DNA of 7,785 nt, taken from positions 1 through 7,785 of the forward strand of contig DASPZP010000023.1 in the NCBI GenBank assembly GCA_035636195.1, read 5' to 3'. Positions 5,298-7,785 of the stretch are shown here, in pieces. Numbering within the stretch: position 1 is the first letter of the stretch; each line of letters begins with the position of its first letter. Below the pieces are notes generated by a model. The model ran no database searches, was not told the DNA's origin, and was given only the letters and a program-made list of their open reading frames with translations. Source of the DNA: Anaeromyxobacter_A sp035636195 (GTDB lineage Bacteria > Myxococcota > Myxococcia > Myxococcales > Anaeromyxobacteraceae). A program made the position numbers and the translations under genes.

Positions 5298-6397
5298 GCC
5301 AGTCGCTGCACCGGCCGCGCGTCCTCATCGTGGACGACAACGCGACGCTGGTCGACAACCTGAAGGAGATCCTGGAGGACGCCGGCTACGCCGTGCACGG
5401 CTATGGCTCCTGCGCCGCGGCGTTGCACGGTGCGCGCGAGGGCTTCGACGTGGCGCTCGTCGACCTGCGCCTGCCGGACGGCGACGGCACCGCGCTCGCA
5501 CCGCAGCTCAAGGAGGCCGCGCCCGACGGCGAGGTGGTGCTCCTCACCGGCTTCGCCACGCTGGAGTCGGCCGTCGCGGCGGTGCGCGCCGGCGCTTGCG
5601 CTTATCTGGTGAAGCCCTGCGCCACCCAGGAGCTGCTCGTCACGGTCGAGCAGGCCATGCGGCAGGTGCGGCTCCACGGCGACAAGCGCGAGCTGTCGCG
5701 CCGCGCGCAGATGGCGGAGAAGCTGGCGGCGGTCGGCACCATGACGGCGGGGCTCTCGCACGAGATCCGGAATCCCCTCAACGCGGCGGCGCTCCAGCTC
5801 ACGGTGCTCGAGCGGCGGGTCCAGAAGCTCGGCGCGGAGGCGCAGCCGCCGCTGCTCGAGCCGCTCCACCTCGTGCGCGACGAGATCCGCCGGCTCGACC
5901 ACATCCTGGAGGACTTCCTCCAGTTCGCCCGACCGCGCGAGTTCCAGCCGCGGGCGATCGAGGTGGCGACCGTGTTGACCAAGGTGCTCGACCTCCTCGA
6001 GGGCGAGGCGGAGCGGCGGCACATCACGCTCGAGCGCGAGTTCGGCGACGTCCCGCCGGTGGCGGGCGACGAGGAGCGGCTGCGGCAGGTGGTGATGAAC
6101 CTGGCCCTGAACGCGCTCGACGCGGTGGGGCGGCGCGGGACGGTGCGCGTCTCCTGCGCGCGCGAGGACTCCGCCCCGCAGGAGGTCGCCATCTACGTCG
6201 ACGACAGCGGCCCGGGCATCGCGCCCGACCTGCGCGACCGCATCTTCGAGCCCTTCTTCACCACGAAGGCGCAGGGCTCGGGACTCGGCCTCTCCATCGT
6301 CCACGCGATCGTCACCCAGCACGGGGGGACCATCAGCATCGAGGACGCGCCGACGGGTGGCGCCCGCTTCGCGCTGCGGCTGCCGCGGGCGGGGTGA
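5294..6397 (+). CDS. Hybrid kinase: N-terminal receiver plus HisKA/HATPase, cytosolic
   Basis: This 367-residue protein begins with a receiver domain (about 8-122; D14/D15, phospho-acceptor D57 in ALVDLRLP, T85, K107). A short helical linker leads to a transmitter: LSHEIRNPLN (154-163) with H156, N-box NLALNALDAV (269-278, N273), G1 DSGPG (304-308), F-box IFEPFFTTK (317-325) and G2 GSGLGLSIV (328-336). The ATPase part resembles NtrB/ZraS-type kinases that pair with sigma54 activators. There is no PAS, GAF or membrane segment, so its only visible input is phosphorylation of D57, or a bound partner. The ATG at 5294 overlaps the previous stop as ATGA, and the receiver begins at residue 8; the same frame is open upstream but is out of frame with real coding sequence. 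It could receive signal from the globin kinase or the double receiver, and could act on the convergent NtrC-type regulator. Both links are inference. Confidence 0.92.
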   Translation: MSQSLHRPRVLIVDDNATLVDNLKEILEDAGYAVHGYGSCAAALHGAREGFDVALVDLRLPDGDGTALAPQLKEAAPDGEVVLLTGFATLESAVAAVRAGACAYLVKPCATQELLVTVEQAMRQVRLHGDKRELSRRAQMAEKLAAVGTMTAGLSHEIRNPLNAAALQLTVLERRVQKLGAEAQPPLLEPLHLVRDEIRRLDHILEDFLQFARPREFQPRAIEVATVLTKVLDLLEGEAERRHITLEREFGDVPPVAGDEERLRQVVMNLALNALDAVGRRGTVRVSCAREDSAPQEVAIYVDDSGPGIAPDLRDRIFEPFFTTKAQGSGLGLSIVHAIVTQHGGTISIEDAPTGGARFALRLPRAG

Positions 6398-6420
6398 CCG
6401 GCCGCCCAGCGCGTCGGCAG
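6380..6420. terminator. Candidate bidirectional hairpin between convergent genes
   Basis: GGGCGG (6387-6392) pairs with CCGCCC (6402-6407) around a 9-base loop holding the kinase stop codon. An outer CTGCCG (6380-6385) can pair with CGGCAG (6415-6420) across an uneven internal loop. It sits in and around the 28-bp gap between the two convergent genes, so it could stop transcription from both sides. No T tract is present, and GC-rich DNA forms such stems readily. Confidence 0.3.
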
Positions 6421-6425
6421 ACCGG

Positions 6426-7785
<1,360 letters not shown>

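Noticed and set aside
4595..6322. A 575-codon minus-strand frame opposite the double receiver and hybrid kinase
   Set aside because: It is low-complexity, without motifs, and lies opposite well-supported coding sequence; a GC shadow.

Overview
The window is very GC-rich, with G or C at most third codon positions, and densely coding. It looks like chromosomal DNA of a soil or sediment myxobacterium, most likely Anaeromyxobacter or a close relative. The strongest pointer is the globin-coupled histidine kinase and double-receiver response regulator at 3444-5297. Their key residues match what I recall of the characterised pair AfGcHK and its regulator from Anaeromyxobacter sp. Fw109-5. I see no mobile element, CRISPR array, tRNA or rRNA.

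Layout. (1) 1-1222, minus: a glycosyltransferase of the Glyco_trans_1_2/CgeB-like type, cut by the left edge. (2) 1223-1399: a 177-bp divergent control region with an unusual mirror-symmetric arrangement. Each side has a sigma54-like -24/-12 element the same distance from its start codon, and a perfect 7-bp-arm palindrome lies almost exactly midway. (3) 1400-2782, plus: a family 2 glycosyltransferase fused to TPR-like repeats. (4) 2882-3355, plus: a small stand-alone CBS-pair protein. (5) 3444-6397, plus: a tight signalling operon of globin-sensor histidine kinase, tandem-receiver regulator without output domain (9-bp gap), and cytosolic receiver-histidine kinase (4-bp ATGA overlap). (6) 6426-7785, minus: a convergent NtrC-family sigma54 activator (receiver, AAA+, Fis-type HTH), cut by the right edge just inside its N-terminus.

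How the parts may work together. The first kinase should sense a heme ligand (O2, possibly NO, CO or sulfide) and phosphorylate one or both receivers of the next protein. That protein has no output of its own. The third gene is a kinase whose only visible input is a receiver, so it could be driven by phosphorylation. The convergent regulator supplies the only DNA-binding output visible. A heme-gas to sigma54 pathway (kinase, two-receiver hub, receiver-kinase, NtrC-type activator) is therefore plausible but is inference. The divergent glycosyltransferase pair carries candidate sigma54 promoters with a shared upstream site, so it is a possible target of this or another sigma54 activator.

Most other long open frames here are antisense or out-of-frame shadows produced by high GC.
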